Made by a program: the position numbers and the translations under genes. A stretch of DNA of 64,000 nucleotides from Physcomitrium patens (lineage: Eukaryota > Streptophyta > Bryopsida > Funariales > Funariaceae), in contig NC_037255.1 of the NCBI RefSeq assembly GCF_000002425.4, positions 5,355,602 to 5,419,601 of the forward strand, in the 5' to 3' direction. This document shows positions 36,650-48,726 of this stretch, in pieces. The notes under the pieces were generated by a model, which was not told where the DNA came from, made no database searches, and was given only the letters and a program-made list of their open reading frames with translations. How positions within the stretch are numbered: the first letter of the stretch is position 1; the number at the start of each line of letters is the position of its first letter.

Positions 36650-38040
36650 ATGTTTAGGCATATCATCCTTTTGTGTATTGTTGCTGTGCTGTCATGGAGC
36701 GTCGTATCTGCACATGTCCTTGTTCCACCGAAAGGATACAGGTAAATTATTCACTTAGCATGGACAGATATTCCTAATATTCAATAGATCTGTTTAAAAT
36801 GTGTCAAATGTGCCTTGTATTTAAGGAAAGGTCCGATAAGTAGTAGAGAATATGGTCGGTAGTTTGCGCATTGACTCTTAGTGTTTGTAACTGCTGCAGC
36901 GTTGGATTCACAGGGACGATCCGGAATGGGGTTCAGAAGTATGTCTGCAAACACGGCTATTGGATCAAGACAGGGTCTTCTGCTGACGTAATCTCTTCAG
37001 ACGGTTCAAAACTTGGAACTTACCGAGCAGTCTATGACCAGAATGCGCGGACGAACACTTACTACTGGAACATCCTAAATAGCGCTGGAGGCTCCCACGA
37101 ATCAGGACACGCAGTGAGTGTTATACAAGGTACTTCATAAAGGGGAGAGGAAAAGAAGAAAAAGAACGCATGTCATTTTGTAAACATGTTTGTTTGTGTA
37201 TTGAGTAGATCTGACGTTTCATAAAAATCTCTCGGTATTTCTATGCAGCCTCACCTCTGAAGAGCGTGCGAGTGTCTTCATCAGCTATCCCAGAGTATTT
37301 AGCAATCGTTAAAGTGCGCCGCGGTGGAGGAGATACGTCTCAGGTTACATTTGTATCGCTCACCGGGACGAGAGGTGGTTTGCCTCCAAGACAGGCATTG
37401 TGCACCGGATATGGCTCTACATCCGGTGTCCCGTTCGGAGGGAAGTTCACTTTCTACACCGTGGATCGTGAGCCTCCTCAGGTTCCACCATCTCTGACAG
37501 CAAATGGAACCTTTGTGCAGTCGGTATTCTGTGAAGGAAAGATCAGCTATCGGTTCACCGGAGGCCGCTGGATCCGTCGTGGCTTTTCCGCCAAAATGTC
37601 TGAAGTAGCCGGAGGCAGCTCACTCGGGCAATGTGGAACAGTCCTGAAGCCTGATGCTTATGGCAGCAAAGTGGCGTTCCGATTCGGATCTCCCAATGGG
37701 TTCTGGCTTCAGGGCAGGCAGTGCACCCAGCCCCTCAAAATCTCCTCCGACGGCTGCCCATGGCAATTGCTAGCCATCACCACCTCCGGAGGCACTGAGT
37801 AAGTGTCTCCTCTTTCACACGTACTGACAAATCTCTTACCTGGTGCGATTGCAACACTCCCCTGAGTTCAAAAACAACATTCCTGACTCACTTTGTGGTG
37901 GCAGATCTCCAATGGGTCGGTACAAGTACGTACTGATAGGGGCCACATACGGAGGAGAGCCACCAAACCTCGCCGCCAGAACCGAGGGCATGACATGGGG
38001 TTCTTGCTTCACAGCTCAGGCCTACTTGTTCGCAGAGTAA
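36650..38040 (+). CDS. secreted DUF3455-like protein, two-domain, four exons
   Basis: Exons 36650-36741, 36900-37129, 37249-37798 and 37905-38040 join in frame through GT-AG introns and give 335 residues. The start is the first ATG of a frame that opens with a clear signal peptide (hydrophobic core about residues 5-20, likely cleavage after SVVSA, residue 21), so the product should enter the secretory pathway. Residues about 30-180 show the DUF3455 pattern: 'GVQKYVC..GYW' near the start, a middle segment, then 'AIPEYLAIV' and 'TRGGLPPRQALC' ending in an aromatic 'GGKFTFYTVD'. Residues about 186-335 repeat the pattern more loosely ('FVQSVFCEG', 'CPWQLLAI', 'YGGEPP', 'AQAYLFAE'), suggesting an internal duplication. 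Cysteines in both halves may form disulfides. The biochemical role of the family is unknown to me. No breaks; probably functional. Confidence 0.82.
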
Positions 38041-38800
38041 AGATCGCGCCGGTGAATCTGACGAAACAGGAGGGAGATCAATCACAACAAGTCTCGCAAG
38101 CAATTGAAGGTAACGGAGCAGATTTATCATCCTCCTCGGGCTTGGATCTATTCAAGCAAACTCCAGATTTTGGAATAATGGGAACAAGAGACCGGCTGTG
38201 CATTGAGGCCCATGGTGCCACTGCCTTTTCATTCATTTATTTAGACATGGCGATTCTTTCACTATCTGGAGCTATGGATGGCTAAAGCTTTTCTCTACTT
38301 CTGGTGGCTGAACAGCGATAGCTTCTCATTCTTTGGGCAATGGACTCCGTAGCAGAAAAATAATGTGTCTGGCTCTAGAATGTCAATTTTTGGATGCTAA
38401 TCCATATGTGAGCAAGGCTCTGCATTTAATAATGTGTATGTAGGAGTGTCTCGTCAAACCGTGTTTCTGCGGAATAGGAATAGATGAGAATTTCATACAT
38501 TTCTACAACTTCTGCGGCATAGCTCAAACTTCCCTTGTAAACTTTGAAACAGTTTCTGATGCAGGAAGCCCCAAATGGTTATAGATACTGTTCCTTTACA
38601 AGCTTCTAGGTTGCTTTAGAGTGATTTGGATTTGTGCTCCGGAACAATCCATGATCTTTGTTGAGTTGTTAGAAGATAATTTTGTGTCTACTTTGCAACT
38701 CAAAGCTCAAAGCAATTTCTCTAAAAAAAATTGGTTTTGACTCTGAAGTTGAGTTGCTTTTGCCGTGCATGGTTTTACACAAGAGCACATCTAGAAATGT
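38041..38800 (+). other. 3' flank of the DUF3455-like gene, likely 3' UTR
   Basis: Moderate-GC sequence continuing after the stop codon, fading to AT-rich DNA by about 38.8 kb. AATAAT-type motifs near 38360 and 38430 could serve as plant polyadenylation signals, which are loosely defined. A 130-codon plus frame (37893-38285) overlaps the last exon in another frame and is judged spurious. Confidence 0.4.
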
Positions 38801-40710
38801 TCTAAAGTTATTTTAAATTTTATTTTAAATTCAAAATTCAGGTTTAAAAGAAGAATGATAATATAGAATTATGAAAATAAGCTATTATTGATTTAAGATT
38901 GTAAAAAAAAATATACACTCAATGAAAAATATATGTACGTAAAAGAAATGGCGGTGGTGAATTTAAATGTTTGCTTAGGATATAAAAAAAAAAAGTTTGG
39001 TAAAGATATTAGACCATAGAACAATATAGTATATGTGGTACTGAAATAGAAAAGATGATGTGCATTATTATTTTTTAAAGTTTGGATCTAAACTTGGATT
39101 AATAGTTATATGAGCATTTGTACAAACTTTGCTCTTAATTGTTTGTCACCTATAGAAGATACATAGAGTACGACATGGTGTAGGATTTTGTCTCCATTAC
39201 TATTCTTTGAACTTAAGAGATAGTGGAAGGTATTTTTAGAAAATAATTCTAAAATAAATCATATAAATAAATACTATCTTATAAGTTGTTATTTATAGAT
39301 ATCAAATGTAGACAAAGGATTCTATTAATCAAGATTCTATTAAAGCATTGAGAGGAGTTGGAATCCTTTTTAAGTAATTACTTCTATAAATTTAGACATG
39401 TGATGGAGAGCCTTCTATTCATAACCTAGACTATTATTGATATTTAAATAGTCTTAAATTTGAATCTACATAGATGTTGGGAAGATTTATACTGCTTCTT
39501 TTGTTAATTAATTACACGTATGCTATGTTGTCTAAAAATGGTGTAACTTTATTTAAGCTATTCTTATATTACTTATATATTTTTAAGCTACTAATTTAAG
39601 TAAGTACATCAATTTGTTTACAACTTGCTTGAATTTATTATTTTAATATTATAAAGTCAAAATATTGATCTATTATTATTGTTAATTTGAACATATTTTA
39701 TCTTAATATAATATATATACATTATGTAATAGGTAAAAATCTAAATATAGTATTCATCTAAATCATACAAGTTCAAAAACTGTTTTACTAAATAATATAA
39801 TTTTAGTACAAAACATCTATTTTTTTAAACTTGATTACTTCAAAAAAAAATCATAATTTTTTTAGTATAAATATACTATAATAAAAAATATTTAGAAAAA
39901 ATATTTATAAAAAATATCTACATTTATTAAAATTTTGTGTTAATTTTTTATAACTTAATTATTCTTTTTAGAATAAATTATGTTTTTTTTTGTTTTTTTG
40001 TTTTTTTTTTTTAATTCTAAAATTATTATAGAGAAATATTTTATATGGCAAGATATTATTTTGATAGATATTATATTTTTTTTATATAAACTACAAATAT
40101 TATTCTCATAAAATATGTTATTTATTATTAACATCTATCTTTGTTGTAACAAAATTAATATATATTTATTTTTATGAAATATTTTTGAGCAAATAATTGG
40201 TCTTAAAAAAATATTTAATCTATAGTTTTTAAAAATAGAAATTTTAGTATCTGAAGAAATTATGATTATCATTTTAATATAAATTAGAAAGTATATGTAT
40301 TTAAAAAAAATGTCTCTTTTTTAGATAAAAGTAAAATTTAAGGTTTTTAATGCAAAATAATTTTGAAATTTATATTAAAATATATAATTAACTTTATATT
40401 CATACTATAATCTTATAATTTATTATTTTTTATCTTTTTTATTAGTCAATTAAATGAATAAGATTTTATATAAAATCTATTAGTATTTATATTATCATTC
40501 AAATTATACAAAATTTTACTTATTTTATATAGATTTTATTTCAATTTGATTACTATAGCCAAGCCATCTACTTTTATTAGCATAATACTAAGTTGTATGT
40601 TGCTTTTTAATTGGAATTTGAGTACAAGTGCACTACTTTATAGTTTGGTTTATTGCTATTATATTTTTTACATCTTTTAGATTCAATATGGTATATATAA
40701 ATAATAAGAT
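38801..40710. other. very AT-rich DNA, nothing recognised
   Basis: Among the most A/T-biased stretches in the window, with long A and T runs (about 39830-40100). No open frame or repeat partner was found. Confidence 0.5.
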
Positions 40711-40717
40711 TAATGAC

Positions 40718-40809
40718 AAGGAGTTTTTGATCTTGAAAAAATATCACATGATTGTACAAAGTTTTTAATTATCTTCCACATTTAAAGCCACTAAAAATCT
40801 ATTGATATT
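40718..40809 (-). mobile_element. small gypsy integrase fragment (A-like)
   Basis: About 90 bp matching, on the minus strand, the integrase zinc-binding segment of the younger gypsy (about 21283-21366; 'gatcttga', 'atcacatgattgtaca', 'atcttccacattt'). It is isolated from other integrase sequence, with unclear boundaries. Confidence 0.65.
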
Positions 40810-41370
40810 AAATCCAATTAAACAAGATTTGATTCTCTAAGGTCTAAAACCTTACCAAATTTATAACAATAAAGATTTCGACATAACGTAAGATCAAACA
40901 CATGAGAACAAAACTGAAAGTAATTAAACTAATAAGAAACATAAAAGATAGGAATGAGTAAAAGAAAATAGAACCAAACAAAACCAAATAAAACTAAAAA
41001 ATAAAAAACAACCAAACTTTACTAAGAAAAAGAGTCTAAAATCATACCTAATTGAATGCTCAAATGGCCTTAGCTAGTCATATTTATACTTTGTTCAACT
41101 ACCTTAGAACTTTCTAGCTTGTCTCTAATGGTGGATCTTACCAAAATAACTATCTTTTTAGAAGATTTTAAAGTTAGGCCCTACTATAATAACCACCTTA
41201 AGCCTATTTAGAAGGTTCTATGGTGGATCCCACATAAACCAACATTCTAACCTTAATTCTAAAAAATTCCTAAAAGAAACTCCAACTACATATCTCTATG
41301 TATAAATAATACAAATATCTTATCTATGCCTTATTATATTTAATCTCCTTCTATTAATATAGAATATCCT
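40810..41370 (-). mobile_element. candidate LTR of gypsy relic D
   Basis: It lies directly downstream (minus sense) of the D chromodomain segment, where a 3' LTR is expected. On the minus strand it holds a good TATA-like 'agtataaatatg' (about 41083-41097) with TTC/GAA-type motifs upstream of it. No partner LTR was found in the window, so the call rests on position and promoter-like content. Confidence 0.35.
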
Positions 41371-41842
41371 TATTTTGCTCTTGATGGTATTTCCAAATGG
41401 TTTTTTTTAATAATGAATGAAATTTTGTACAGGTTCCTATCTTGCATCGCGGATGAAATAACCTTTCCAAAGAAATTTGTACTAAAGTTGTGGTCGTCCA
41501 TTGTCATAGTAAAGATAGCAATGCTCCAAAATACTATCCACTTCATACTTTTGTTGGTCATCAATCACAACTAGTGGTGGTGGTGGTGGTTGTGATTAAT
41601 ATTAATTTGAAAAGTGTCTTGATTTAATATGAAATTTCTTAAGCTGAGAAACATAGAAGTTCAAATGGATCCAAATATTTGACAGAAGCTCGAGGCAGTA
41701 TGCAATATTAGAAATTATTGCAAAAATATAAATAAGTCCAAGCCATCGAGGAGCTAATTCATAGACTTGGATTGATGTAACAAGGAGAAGATTAGTATTA
41801 GAAAGTAGTAACTAGTGACCTTCTTAGAAAGTCTTGTGTTGC
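41371..41842 (-). mobile_element. gypsy relic D: integrase end and chromodomain
   Basis: The minus-strand translation shows text like 'MNELAPRWLG' (the conserved C-terminal integrase segment) followed by chromodomain-like 'KYEVDSILEH' and 'YKFLWKGY'. It differs from the A and B families. Gypsy A is inserted at its right edge; another part of D-like pol continues at 58951-60470. A heavily broken fossil, with a short GGT triplet run (about 41573-41593) inside it. Confidence 0.6.
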
Positions 41843-42392
41843 TGTCAAGGACAAGAATTCGATAAAAAAGTAATTCAGACAAGTAAGCCTTCACTCAAAG
41901 AAAGGTAACAAAATATAAATAAAAAAGTATATATATTGAAAGAGAAACTGGAATGGCTATTGCCAAAAGACGAAAAAATTAGAGACCCTTGAAATTAGAT
42001 TGGAAGCAAGAAAAGAGTTGATAAGAGTGAAGAAGGCTTCACTCTTGTCTCTATATATACTATCTAACTAGGAGCTACGTGGCGATGTTCTATAGGACCT
42101 TCAATATGTGTTGACTTTGTAGGACACATGCCTTGACTTACAAGGCAAGTTTTTCTATGTGTGGGCCACATAATTAACTTGATCTTCAAGCTAACAACAT
42201 GTGTGGCACATGGCTAACTTGTTGATCACGTTTCTAATCCAAAAAGTCAATTAAAGACACCTATAAAGTCAAAGCAGTATCTATGAAGCTTCTATATTAA
42301 ATACTATAGAATTAACTTACTTTTACATACTTTTACTTACTTCTACCTATTTGTATATGTAATTAGTAGCTTACATGAGTATGTCTGTGACA
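41843..42392 (-). mobile_element. 3' LTR of gypsy A
   Basis: 550 bp, matching 58385-58945 and the other A-family LTRs. The adjacent minus-strand purine tract is 'aaaagaggggataa'. Confidence 0.9.
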
Positions 42393-42433
42393 TTATCCCC
42401 TCTTTTAGGGACGAGTTCTATGAGGAGCGGTCA

Positions 42434-42682
42434 TCATATGTTGAGGAAATCTATGATGCGACGAATTCTATTTGCCACATACTCTGATCTTTGTTCTCTT
42501 CGAAGATGATTGATAGGGCCTCTCAACCATTGGTAGTATCCCATATGAGGACAGAAAGACCACCCAATTATTTGATCATTGTTGAGGCCTTCATAACTTC
42601 CTTCGAATAGAACATTTGGAACACCATCACGAGTTGTTCTTACCTCTAGCAAAATCACCAAACATCGCGAGTCTCTTCCCAA
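42434..42682 (-). pseudogene. extra reading frame after pol, gypsy A
   Basis: A frame of 82 codons on the minus strand between chromodomain and polypurine tract, very close to 19650-19877: 'VLFEGSYEGLNNDQIIGW', then 'YYQWLRGPINHLRREQ' and 'NRIRRIIDFL'. The opposite-strand frame at 42616-42900 is its shadow. No known domain recognised. Confidence 0.65.
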
Positions 42683-43394
42683 ATCGTGATACCAAATGCA
42701 TTGTATCTCGCCATCTATTTGAAGAAGAACATGTCATTCTTGAAGATCTTCATCTCGATTGCATCATCTTGAAGGTTGTGACAATCATAATGACTCATCC
42801 GACAGGTCAACAAATGAAGGCTCTTAAGTCAAATCCGATGGTTGTTGGTTCTCCATCTCCTGAGCATCACAACTACAAAAAAGCTACGAACAAAGATTGA
42901 AAGTAGAATGTTATCTTGCCTAGATGTTGTTTCTTTTATAAAGAAAGTTTTCATATTGATTTTGATAGATGTCGTCGATGAAAAGCCTCCACCGCCTTTG
43001 CTGCATTTGCAAGATTCTTTATTGGCTCCCATGTGTGTTCACTAATATCATATCCGCACTAATGGACAAGATATTCCAATTTATTTTGGCGTCGCCTTGA
43101 ATCTAAGACTTCTTCTACTTCAAACTCTTCATTATTGTCCACTTCTATAAGAGGAGGTGGAGCTTCTCATCTTCTTGGTATGTCCACTGTCTTATATGCT
43201 TCAAGAAGAGATATGTGGAATACTAGATGGATTTTTATTGACTCCGATAGATGTAAATAATATGCAACTAGATTGATTTGTACAGAAATAGAAAATGATT
43301 CCAGCCTTCGATAGTCTAACTTGTCACAACGACAAGTGGTCTTGTTATTGCGAAGAAGTAGCCATACCTTATCACCTAAGAGAAATGATGGTTG

Positions 43395-43810
43395 TGTTAG
43401 GGACATAGTCCTTAGAACCTTCTAGAGATAAGTTTCTAGAACTTTCTAGAGACAAGCTTCTAGAACCTTCTAGAAGCAAGTCTCTGGAACCTTCTAGAAG
43501 CTTTTTAGTTGATAGAAGATGTTAGGGACATAGTCCTTAGAACCTTCTAGAGATAAGTTTCTAGAACCTTCTAGAAGCAAGTCTCTGGAACCTTCTAGAA
43601 GCTTCCTAATTGATAAAAGTTGCTTGAGAAGCTTCCTAAATAGAAGTATATATTGGGATCGAGGCTGAAGAGTTCTTCAGTCTCGACAACACACCTCTTG
43701 GAGCTCTAGCTCACCTCTCTGGTGTTGTTCTCATCTGATTAATCTAGTTCTTGCCAGTTCTTCTTGAACTTCTTGTTAGATCTCGAGTTTGTATTTCTGT
43801 GTCTGTGACA
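43395..43810 (+). mobile_element. 5' LTR of gypsy B
   Basis: 416 bp, TGTTA...GACA ends. Its first part is duplicated (units starting at 43395 and 43520), each with TTCTAGAA-type repeats, followed by a TATA-like 'gtatatattgg' (about 43647-43653). It is 30 bp shorter than its partner because of repeat-number variation. Confidence 0.92.
43434..43605 (+). promoter_or_regulatory. heat-shock-element array in gypsy B 5' LTR
   Basis: Five clusters of alternating TTC and GAA with exact 2-bp spacing: about 43434-43446, 43458-43475 (TTCTAGAACCTTCTAGAA), 43487-43499, 43559-43576 and 43588-43605 (GAACCTTCTAGAAGCTTC). This is the canonical heat-shock factor binding pattern (nGAAn units in alternating orientation), and three clusters have four perfect units. 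They sit about 40-215 bp upstream of a TATA-like box. Heat-driven transcription through such arrays is established for the Arabidopsis copia element ONSEN; function here is inferred. Confidence 0.75.
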
Positions 43811-43837
43811 GCTTGTCGAGACTACACTCACCTCAGA

Positions 43838-43846
43838 TATCAGAGC
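43838..43846 (+). other. offset tRNA-iMet-like primer binding site, gypsy B
   Basis: 'tatcagagc' followed by 'ta' matches the core of the usual plant LTR primer site TGGTATCAGAGC, but begins 27 bp after the LTR end instead of directly beside it. A-family copies have the same motif 23 bp from their LTRs (58353-58361, 60619-60627, and a variant in the younger gypsy). Confidence 0.5.
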
Positions 43847-44089
43847 TAGTTTCTTCTTTGTTAGAGTGTGGATTATCCCTCTGCTTGGAAGTGTACTAGC
43901 ACTTAAGAGGTTGCGGATTAACCTCCTCTAAACTGATACTTCTTTTGTTACAATATTGGAGTCTTATTCTTCTTGGAGAGAGTGGATTATCCCTTTTTTT
44001 GAAGCTCTTAAGGCATTTTAGAGGTTGCAGAGTATCCTCCTCTAAACCAATATTGTCTTCTTGTAGAGTCATTTCTATCCTTCTCTTAG

Positions 44090-45060
44090 AATGGTCGGGG
44101 GCCAGAACATTAGTATGACGGAAAGTTCAGAGTCCAAATTAGATGCTATCATGAATGCCCTCGCTACGTTATTACAAAGAACTGCAGAGATTGAAGGAGT
44201 CATGGCAAGGCTTCATAATGATGGAGCATCTGGGATGGCACAATCTAGATTGTACCAGCCTCAAACTTCTACACTTGGAGAAGCAACTTTGCCTCAGGTT
44301 CGACAAGCACCGCTGGTTCTACAACATAAGGAACCCCGAGTTAGTCTTCCGGACAAGTTCGATGGTACACGTTCCAAGTTTCGAAGATTCGTCAACCAAA
44401 TCAGGTTGATAACAGTTTTACAGCCCGAACGCTATCCAAAGGAGGAGTCACGTGTTGAGCTTGTTGGAACCTTACTTACAGGACAAGCTCTATCATGGTT
44501 TGCTCCTTTGTTTGAGAAACGATCGTCCATACTAAACAACTTTGAAACCTTTTTGGAGGCATTTGCGGAAGCATTTGGTGAATACGACAAGGTTCGATGG
44601 GCTACAACAAAGATCCGATCACTACGACAAGGGATGCGCTCTACATCAGTCTATGCATCGGACTTCAAGTAATTAGCATGCGACATCAATTGGGACGAAG
44701 AAGCGTTGATGAGTCAATTCTATTGGGATTTAAGGAACGATGTGAAGGATTTGCTGTTAATTCTTTCTGATCCGCAAACGCTCAACGAAGCTATTAGCCA
44801 AGCTGTGAAGTACGATATTCGCCTATTCCAACGTCACCAAGACCAACGTTCAAGACAACATACGGTTCGCCACACCCCAACTATGTCGGCAAGTAGCGTG
44901 AATTCACATTCAAAGGTAGAAGACATGTAAATTGATGCGGTACGTGTCAAATCTCTTATTCTAGAAGAAAAAAAGCGGAGTATGGAGGAAGGTCTATGCT
45001 TGTATTGCGGTGAAGAAGGCCACAAAGTTGGAAACTGCCCCAAGAAGCAAAATTGACGTA
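44090..45060 (+). mobile_element. gypsy B gag region
   Basis: A structural gag region: the N-terminal part contains 'EPRVSLPDKFDGTRSKFRRF' and the 'LTGQALSWFAPLFE' core of the retrotransposon gag domain, followed further on by a CCHC zinc knuckle. The shadow frame near 44155-44409 is not real. Part of the fossil element; broken. Confidence 0.8.
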
Positions 45061-45199
45061 TTATCAAGACTACGGGTGCAATTATTCAAGAAAACGAGGA
45101 TGCCCAGCTACAATAGGAACCGTGCGGCTGGACAGTGAAATATCACAATAACAACCAGGTTCCTTTCTTTCCGCTCAACCTGCCTTTTGTTTTACAATC

Positions 45200-48100
45200 C
45201 CTTTGCTTATTGGCCCTCAAAAACTGAGAACCTTAGCATTATTAGATTCAGGAGCATCTGCTTGTTTTTTAGACGAAGAATTTGCAAAGCGTCATAAGAT
45301 TCCTTTAGTACAAAAATCCAAACCTGTTCACGTTGAGGTCATAGATGGACGACCTTTATTATCTGGTAGTGTCACCCATGAATCAGAACCTATAGAAGTG
45401 ACGTTTAAAGACCATATTAGTCATATTATTTTCAATATTATTAGAACACCATCAAATCCTGTTATTCTTGGTCTTTCCTGGTTGGAAAAGCATTATCCAT
45501 CCATAGATTGGAAGCTGCGGAAGATGACCTTTCCCACAAAACCACCTAAGAGCAAGCCTAGTAGAAAACCCCGAATAGAGAAATCCTTATTTATTGGAGC
45601 AAGAGCGTTTATAAGATTGTCCAAGGGAGGCACACCGTTTGTCATTTATGCGGCTCTAACTACTGGGGAGAAGATCTCGACAGCAAGTATACCGGAGCAA
45701 TATAAGGATTTTAAAGACGTGTTTCAAAAGAAAAATGCCGACATGCTACCGGAATACAGACCATATGATTGCGCCATAGACTTACAGGAAGGAGGACAAC
45801 CGCCTTTTGGCCCAATCTACAATCTATCGCAGATGAAGTTGGCGGAGTTGCGGAAGTACATCAACAAGAATGTAGCCAAGAACTTCATCCGTCATTCAAA
45901 ATTGTCAGCTGGAGCACCCATCTTATTTGTGAAGAAGAAAGATGGCTCGTTGCGGATGTGCGTGGAATATCGAGGCCTCAATAAGGTAACAAAGAAGAAT
46001 CGTTGCCCATTATCCTTGATTTCTGGTCTCTTAGAACAACTTAGACGTGCAAGGATCTTTACAAAAATTGATCTAAGGAGAGCTTACAACCTCGTACAAA
46101 TCAAGGAAGGAGATGAGTGGAAGACAGCATTCCGTACAAGGTATGGCCATTTTGAATATAATATCATGCCCTTTGGTCTTACCAATGCTCTAACGGTCTT
46201 TCAACATATAATGAATGACATTTTCCGAGAGTACCTTGACGATTTTGTTGTCATCTATTTGGATGATATTTTGATATTCTCCAAAAATGAGAAAGAGCAT
46301 GAAAAATACGTTCGTTTGGTATTAGAGAAACTACGCAAGCGAGGACTATATGCCAAGTTGGAGAAGTATTTATTTCATCAAATAGAGATGGAGTTTCTGG
46401 GATTCATTGCGACTACGGAAGGCTTGAAGATGGATCCCAAGAAGGTGGAAGCAATCGTGTCTTGGGAGGTTCCGAAGACGGTTAGAGACGTACAATGCTT
46501 TCTTGGTTTTGCCAACTTCTATTGGATCTTTATCAAGAATTATTCTCAAGTTGCTGCTCCTCTCACTCGGTTGACATGCAAGGATAACCCGGAATGGGGA
46601 CCTCTAGTAGAGAAGGCATTTCAAAACCTAAAAACCGCATTTACTACGGCTCCAATCTTGATACATCCAGACTTTACAAAGGCCTTCTATTTAGAAATTG
46701 ATACTTCGGATTTTTCTTTGGAAGCTGTACTTTTACAAATGGGAGAAGATAAGAAGCTCCATTCGGTTGCATTCTATTCTCGAAAGTTCTCTGCTGCTGA
46801 AATCAATTATGAGATCCACGATAAGGAACTTCTTGCTATAGTGGATTCTTTCCAAGAATGGCGTCACTTTCTTGAAGGAGCTGCACATCCAGTGACCGTA
46901 TACACAAATCACAAGAATTTGGAATATTTCATGTCGGCTCGAGTTCTAAATCGACGTCAAGCTCGATGGAGTATGTTGCTATCTAGGTTCGATTTTATTA
47001 TCACTTATCGACCTGAAAAGCAGCAAGGACTATCTGATGCCTTATCGAAGAGATTGTATCTTGTACCAAAGGCTGAAGAAGCAGCGTTTGATCAACAATG
47101 TATGACATTGTTGAAGCCAGAGCAATTTCAGCTTTGTGTTACTATTATGTCAATTGATGCTGACTTCCTGAATTAGGTACGTGCCGTAACCATTGAAGAT
47201 TCAGTAGCCATTGATATAAAGCAGCGTGCCAATGACGACAAGTTCAAGGTGGAGGGAGATCTTTTATAATTTGAAGAACAGTTATATATCCCAAAAGGAC
47301 TAGCACGACTCCAAGTTCTACAATCTTGCCATGATTTTCCAGCTGCGGGATATTTTGGATTCAACAAGACCTTGGAGCTTATTTCTCGAGATTTTTGGTG
47401 GCCCCAAATGTGGAAGGATGTGAAAGATTTTGTCCTCTCCTACGACATCTGTTCAAGATCCAAGAATCCTCGGCATCGCCCTTATGGACTTCTACAGCCA
47501 TTGCCGATTCCACGTCGACCATGGTCTTCAATTTCCATGGACTTCATCACGGACCTGCCATCATCAAACTCATTTGACAGCATCTTTGTCGTGGTAGATC
47601 ACCTTACAAAAATGACAAACTTTGTCCCTTGCAAGAAGGTATCGTCCAGTGAAGTCACAACAAGACTCATTCTCGATAATGTGTATTGATATCATCGACT
47701 GCCAGATGATATCGTATCAGATCGAGGAACCCAGTTCGTATCGAAGTTTTGGAGATCTCTCTTTGAGATACTGAAGGTGGATATCAAGCTTTCTTTGGCT
47801 TTTCATCTTCAAACTGACGGTCAAATGGAACGGGTGAACCAAGTCTTGGAACAATACTTACGATGTAGCATCAACTATCAGCAAGACGATTGGACCACAT
47901 ATCTGCCGCTAGCCGAGTTTGCATATAACAACACCCTCCATGCATCGACTCAATACCCACCATTCTTTTTCAACTATGGGTATCATCCAAAGCTTGATTT
48001 ATTGAGTCCATCAACAAATAACAATCCAGCAGCTGAAGGATTTGCGAAACAACTATCACAGCTTCATAATACGTTGAAGCTTCAATTATAATCCGCTCAA

Positions 48101-48600
48101 GAATCCTACAAGGCGACTGCGGATAGATTTCAGAATCAAGCACCTATTTTTAAAATTGGAGATAAAGCATGGCTTCTTCGACGAAATATCAAGACCAAGC
48201 GACCATGTGATAAGTTGGACTATCGAAGATTGAGACCATTTATCATCTAAAAGCAAATCAATCCAGTGGCATACCGTCTGGAATTACTGGCTTCTATGAA
48301 GGTACATCCAGTCTTTCATGTCTCTTTGTTGGAGCCTTATCGAGAGTCATCTTTTCCTGGAAGAGTACAATGTCCGCCACCTAGTATTGAAATCAAGAAC
48401 CACGAGGAATACGAGGTTGAAAAGGTACTGGATTCTCGACAAAGGTGGAGTAAGTTGGAGTATCGTGTTCATTGGTGCGGCTACGACATTAATGAGAGAA
48501 CGTGGGAGCCAGCTAAAAATCTCACCAATGCGCTGCAAAAGGTACAGGAGTTTCATCAACAACATCCTCATAAACCTAAGCCGGTTCGATAATAGCTTCT
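45200..48600 (+). mobile_element. gypsy B pol region with chromodomain
   Basis: Order seen: aspartic protease (DSGAS), reverse transcriptase ('[11 protein letters not shown]', 'MPFGLTNA', YLDD), RNase H ('LEIDTSDFSL', 'YEIHDKELLAIVDSF'), integrase with zinc-binding start and DDE core, and a C-terminal chromodomain. The protease to RNase H part is the longest continuous frame in the window. Such chromodomains are known to steer chromovirus integration toward particular chromatin. Confidence 0.88.
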
Positions 48601-48726
48601 TTCTGAAGCTTGCTCACCTAAGAATATAAGAAAGGGAGAGAGCACCACCAAAATTCGTAGTTGATGTAGTTATGTTCTCCAAGATAAAATAGAATTTTTT
48701 GAGTAGCCATAGTTTGGTCTTTTGAT

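Noticed and set aside
37893-38285. 130-codon frame overlapping the last exon
   Set aside because: The last exon in the other frame continues the DUF3455-like protein through a proper acceptor site and ends in a sensible C-terminus.
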